Positions 6,437 through 7,963 of a stretch of 7,963 nt of DNA are shown in pieces. The stretch covers positions 1 to 7,963 of the forward strand of contig CALMAR010000254.1 of assembly GCA_937859855.1 (NCBI GenBank), read 5' to 3'. Each line of letters begins with the position of its first letter. Position 1 is the first letter of the stretch. The DNA is from an uncultured Kineosporia sp. GTDB lineage: Bacteria > Actinomycetota > Actinomycetes > Actinomycetales > Kineosporiaceae. The notes below the pieces were generated by a model, which did no database searches, was not told the origin of the DNA, and worked only from the letters and a program-made list of their open reading frames with translations. The position numbers and the translations under genes were made by a program.

Positions 6437-7630
6437 GTGTGGCCGGTCCCTCCGGCGCCCGCCTGGCTGCCCTCCCGCTCGCTGGCTGACCTGCTCCCGG
6501 CCGTGGCCCGGTCACTCGGGGTGCCGCTAGGCCCACTGGTCGCGCCGGATCCCGAACCGGCGCCCAGCCCTGCTGATCTCGGGCTGCCCGGCGCGCGGGT
6601 GGCGGTCGTGGTCCTGATCGACGGGATGGGCGACCTGCTGCTGGCCAGCCGGTCCGGGCACGCACCGTTCCTCAGTTCGCTCCGGGCCGAGCCGCACTCG
6701 CAGACCATCGGGGCCGGGTTCCCGACCACCACCGCGACCAGCTTGGGCATGCTCGGGACCGGGCTGATGCCGGGGGCTCACGGACTGGTCGCGCTCGACG
6801 TCCTGGACCCGAGCCGGGATGTGATCTTCAACGAACTGGCCTGGGATCCGGCCGTGGACCCCCGCCGCTGGCAGCCGTCGGCCACCGTTTTCGAGCAGTT
6901 GGCGGCGGCCGGGCTGGACGTGATCCGGATCGGGCCGGCCTTCTTCGACGGATCCGGGCTGACCGAGGCGGTGCAGCGAGGAGGGCAGTTCCTGGCGGCC
7001 CGGGCGCTGGCCGATCGGGTCGACGTTGCGGTCAATGCGGCCAGGTCGATCAGGTCGGGCCTGGTCTACCTGTACTGGGGGGAGCTGGACAAGATCGGGC
7101 ACGAGCAGGGCGTGGGGTCCTGGCCGTGGATCGAGGAACTGGAACGGATCGACGGATTCGTGCACCGGCTGGCCGAGCGCCTGCCGGGCGACATGCTGCT
7201 GATGATCACCGCCGATCACGGCATGATCAACTGCCCCCGGGACCGGCGGCTGGATCTGGCCGGTGAACCAGATCTCGCGGCCGGGGTGCGGCTGGTCGGT
7301 GGCGAGGCGCGGTCGCTGCAGTTGTACTGCCGCACCGGTGCGGCGGACGACGTGCTGGCGTCCTGGCGATCCCGGCTCGGCGATTCGATGCAGATTCTGA
7401 GCCGCGATCAGGCGATCTTGGCGGGCTGGTTCGGGCCGGTCAGTGCGCATGTGCTGCCCCGGATCGGGGATGTTGTGACCTCGGCCATCGACGACATCGC
7501 GGTGGTTGATTCGCGCACCGCCCGCCCGCAGGTGCTGGCTCTGGAGGCGTTCCACGGCGCGCGCACCGAGGTGGAAACCCTTGTGCCACTGCTGGTTACG
7601 TCTGGCCTGGGAAAGGCCCGGACGAAATGA
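6437..7630 (+). CDS. Alkaline phosphatase superfamily protein (nucleotide pyrophosphatase/phosphodiesterase type)
   Basis: This predicted two-metal hydrolase of 397 residues belongs to the type I phosphodiesterase/nucleotide pyrophosphatase branch of the alkaline phosphatase superfamily. Its substrate is unknown. The expected metal ligands are all visible: Asp62 in VVLIDGMG, the nucleophile Thr in GFPTTTATS (most likely Thr99), Asp218 and His222 in ELDKIGHEQG, Asp260 and His261 in ITADHGM, and His373 in AFHG. GTG is read as the start because a GGAGG site precedes it and the protein then begins just before the conserved SLADLLPAVARSLGVP block (15-30). The N-terminus is proline-rich but lacks a signal peptide, so it should act in the cytoplasm, unlike many secreted relatives. 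It follows DUF5998 by 22 bp and ends 48 bp from the convergent sepH stop. This gene order with sepH nearby is, as I recall, common in actinobacteria. Confidence 0.9.
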   Translation: MWPVPPAPAWLPSRSLADLLPAVARSLGVPLGPLVAPDPEPAPSPADLGLPGARVAVVVLIDGMGDLLLASRSGHAPFLSSLRAEPHSQTIGAGFPTTTATSLGMLGTGLMPGAHGLVALDVLDPSRDVIFNELAWDPAVDPRRWQPSATVFEQLAAAGLDVIRIGPAFFDGSGLTEAVQRGGQFLAARALADRVDVAVNAARSIRSGLVYLYWGELDKIGHEQGVGSWPWIEELERIDGFVHRLAERLPGDMLLMITADHGMINCPRDRRLDLAGEPDLAAGVRLVGGEARSLQLYCRTGAADDVLASWRSRLGDSMQILSRDQAILAGWFGPVSAHVLPRIGDVVTSAIDDIAVVDSRTARPQVLALEAFHGARTEVETLVPLLVTSGLGKARTK

Positions 7631-7646
7631 GGGAGCCACTCCTCAT
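7627..7646. terminator. Weak inverted repeat in the convergent gap
   Basis: ATGAGG (7627-7632) and CCTCAT (7641-7646) pair perfectly around an 8-nt loop. The repeat straddles the phosphodiesterase stop codon, with the end of sepH 33 bp further on. There is no T-rich tail on either strand. It is the best candidate for a shared terminator in this 48-bp gap, though short. Confidence 0.25.
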
Positions 7647-7678
7647 CCAGGGTCAATCCATTCCACAGCGGAGATGGG

Positions 7679-7963
7679 CTACTCCCGGCGCTGGCCGAAG
7701 ACGATGTCATCCCAGCTCGGAACGCTGGCCCGGCGCTGCTTGCGGCCGTTCGCAGGCCGGCCCTCCGGCCCCTCGGCGTTCGCATCCTTGTGACCCTTGG
7801 GTGACCGCCGTCCCGAGGCGGAGCGTTCCAGCGCCGGCTCCAGATCTGGAGCGCTGAGATCCAGCGCGTCCATCTCGGGCAGCACCAAGACTTCACCGTC
7901 TTGCCCGTCGTGCGCCCCCGGGTCATGCGCCCGGGCGTCGTGCGATCGGGGTTCGTGTGAGCG
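7679..7963 (-). CDS. sepH: SepH-type septation protein, C-terminal part only
   Basis: Only the last 94 codons are in the window; the gene enters from the right edge and stops with TAG at 7681-7679. The final residues RRASVPSWDDIVFGQRR match the conserved tail I know from actinobacterial SepH (DUF3071) proteins. SepH binds FtsZ and promotes its assembly at division sites; the N-terminal DUF3071 domain that does this lies outside the window. The visible stretch is the disordered, charged linker: four copies of a pentapeptide with His-Asp/Glu (SHEPR, SHDAR, AHDPG, AHDGQ), an acidic patch (LPEMDALDLSAPDLEP) and a basic Lys/Arg-rich region before the tail. The assignment rests on the tail motif plus the DUF5998-phosphodiesterase neighbourhood, so it is good but not certain. 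Confidence 0.78.
   Translation of the reverse strand, partial: RSHEPRSHDARAHDPGAHDGQDGEVLVLPEMDALDLSAPDLEPALERSASGRRSPKGHKDANAEGPEGRPANGRKQRRASVPSWDDIVFGQRRE

Noticed and set aside
7604..7618. GGCCT/AGGCC hairpin as a terminator
   Set aside because: It lies inside the phosphodiesterase coding region, has only five pairs and has no T-rich tail.
6527..7639. Minus-strand open frame of 370 codons opposite the phosphodiesterase
   Set aside because: It mirrors the real gene, which has a ribosome site and all metal ligands; this product is Gln/His/Arg-rich without motifs.
1..7963. CRISPR array, mobile element, phage or defence genes
   Set aside because: No regularly spaced repeats, terminal inverted repeats, transposase or integrase motifs were found on either strand; the gene content looks chromosomal.

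Overview
The window reads as ordinary chromosomal DNA from a high-GC actinobacterium. The evidence is the GC-rich third codon positions, a DUF5998 gene and a partial gene whose C-terminus matches SepH (DUF3071), both actinobacterial families, and a second-type GyrA-like subunit with topoisomerase IV character. Mycobacteria lack topoisomerase IV, so that genus is unlikely. I cannot name the genus from sequence alone.

Layout. The left part (1-5597) is read from the minus strand. In transcription order it holds a nine-helix membrane GGDEF-EAL protein (5597-3060), a nitroreductase-family flavoprotein (2974-2357), and a topoisomerase IV-like subunit A (parC type) that starts at 2275 and leaves the window at position 1 before its stop codon. 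The spacers are about 80-85 bp, and each contains an inverted repeat. A divergent intergenic region of about 208 bp (5598-5805) separates this block from a plus-strand pair: a DUF5998 protein (5806-6414) and, 22 bp later, an alkaline-phosphatase-superfamily phosphodiesterase starting at GTG 6437 and ending at 7630. Convergent to that pair, the 3' end of a sepH-type gene enters from the right edge on the minus strand (7963-7679).

How the genes fit together. Three of the six genes concern chromosome or septum handling or are likely housekeeping neighbours: topoisomerase IV decatenates daughter chromosomes, SepH regulates FtsZ in actinobacteria, and DUF5998 plus the phosphodiesterase look like a small conserved operon beside sepH. 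The GGDEF-EAL gene is the accessory-looking element. Its EAL active site is complete. Its GGDEF domain keeps the catalytic residues but lacks the inhibitory RxxD site and carries a low-complexity insertion near its C-terminal end.

I see no tRNA, rRNA, CRISPR array, insertion sequence or phage gene, and no gene-free stretch over 300 bp. Nothing here amounts to a clear new multi-gene system. The most rewarding leads are the unusual GGDEF domain and its possible operator, the uncharacterised DUF5998-phosphodiesterase pair next to sepH, and a pentapeptide repeat in the SepH tail.
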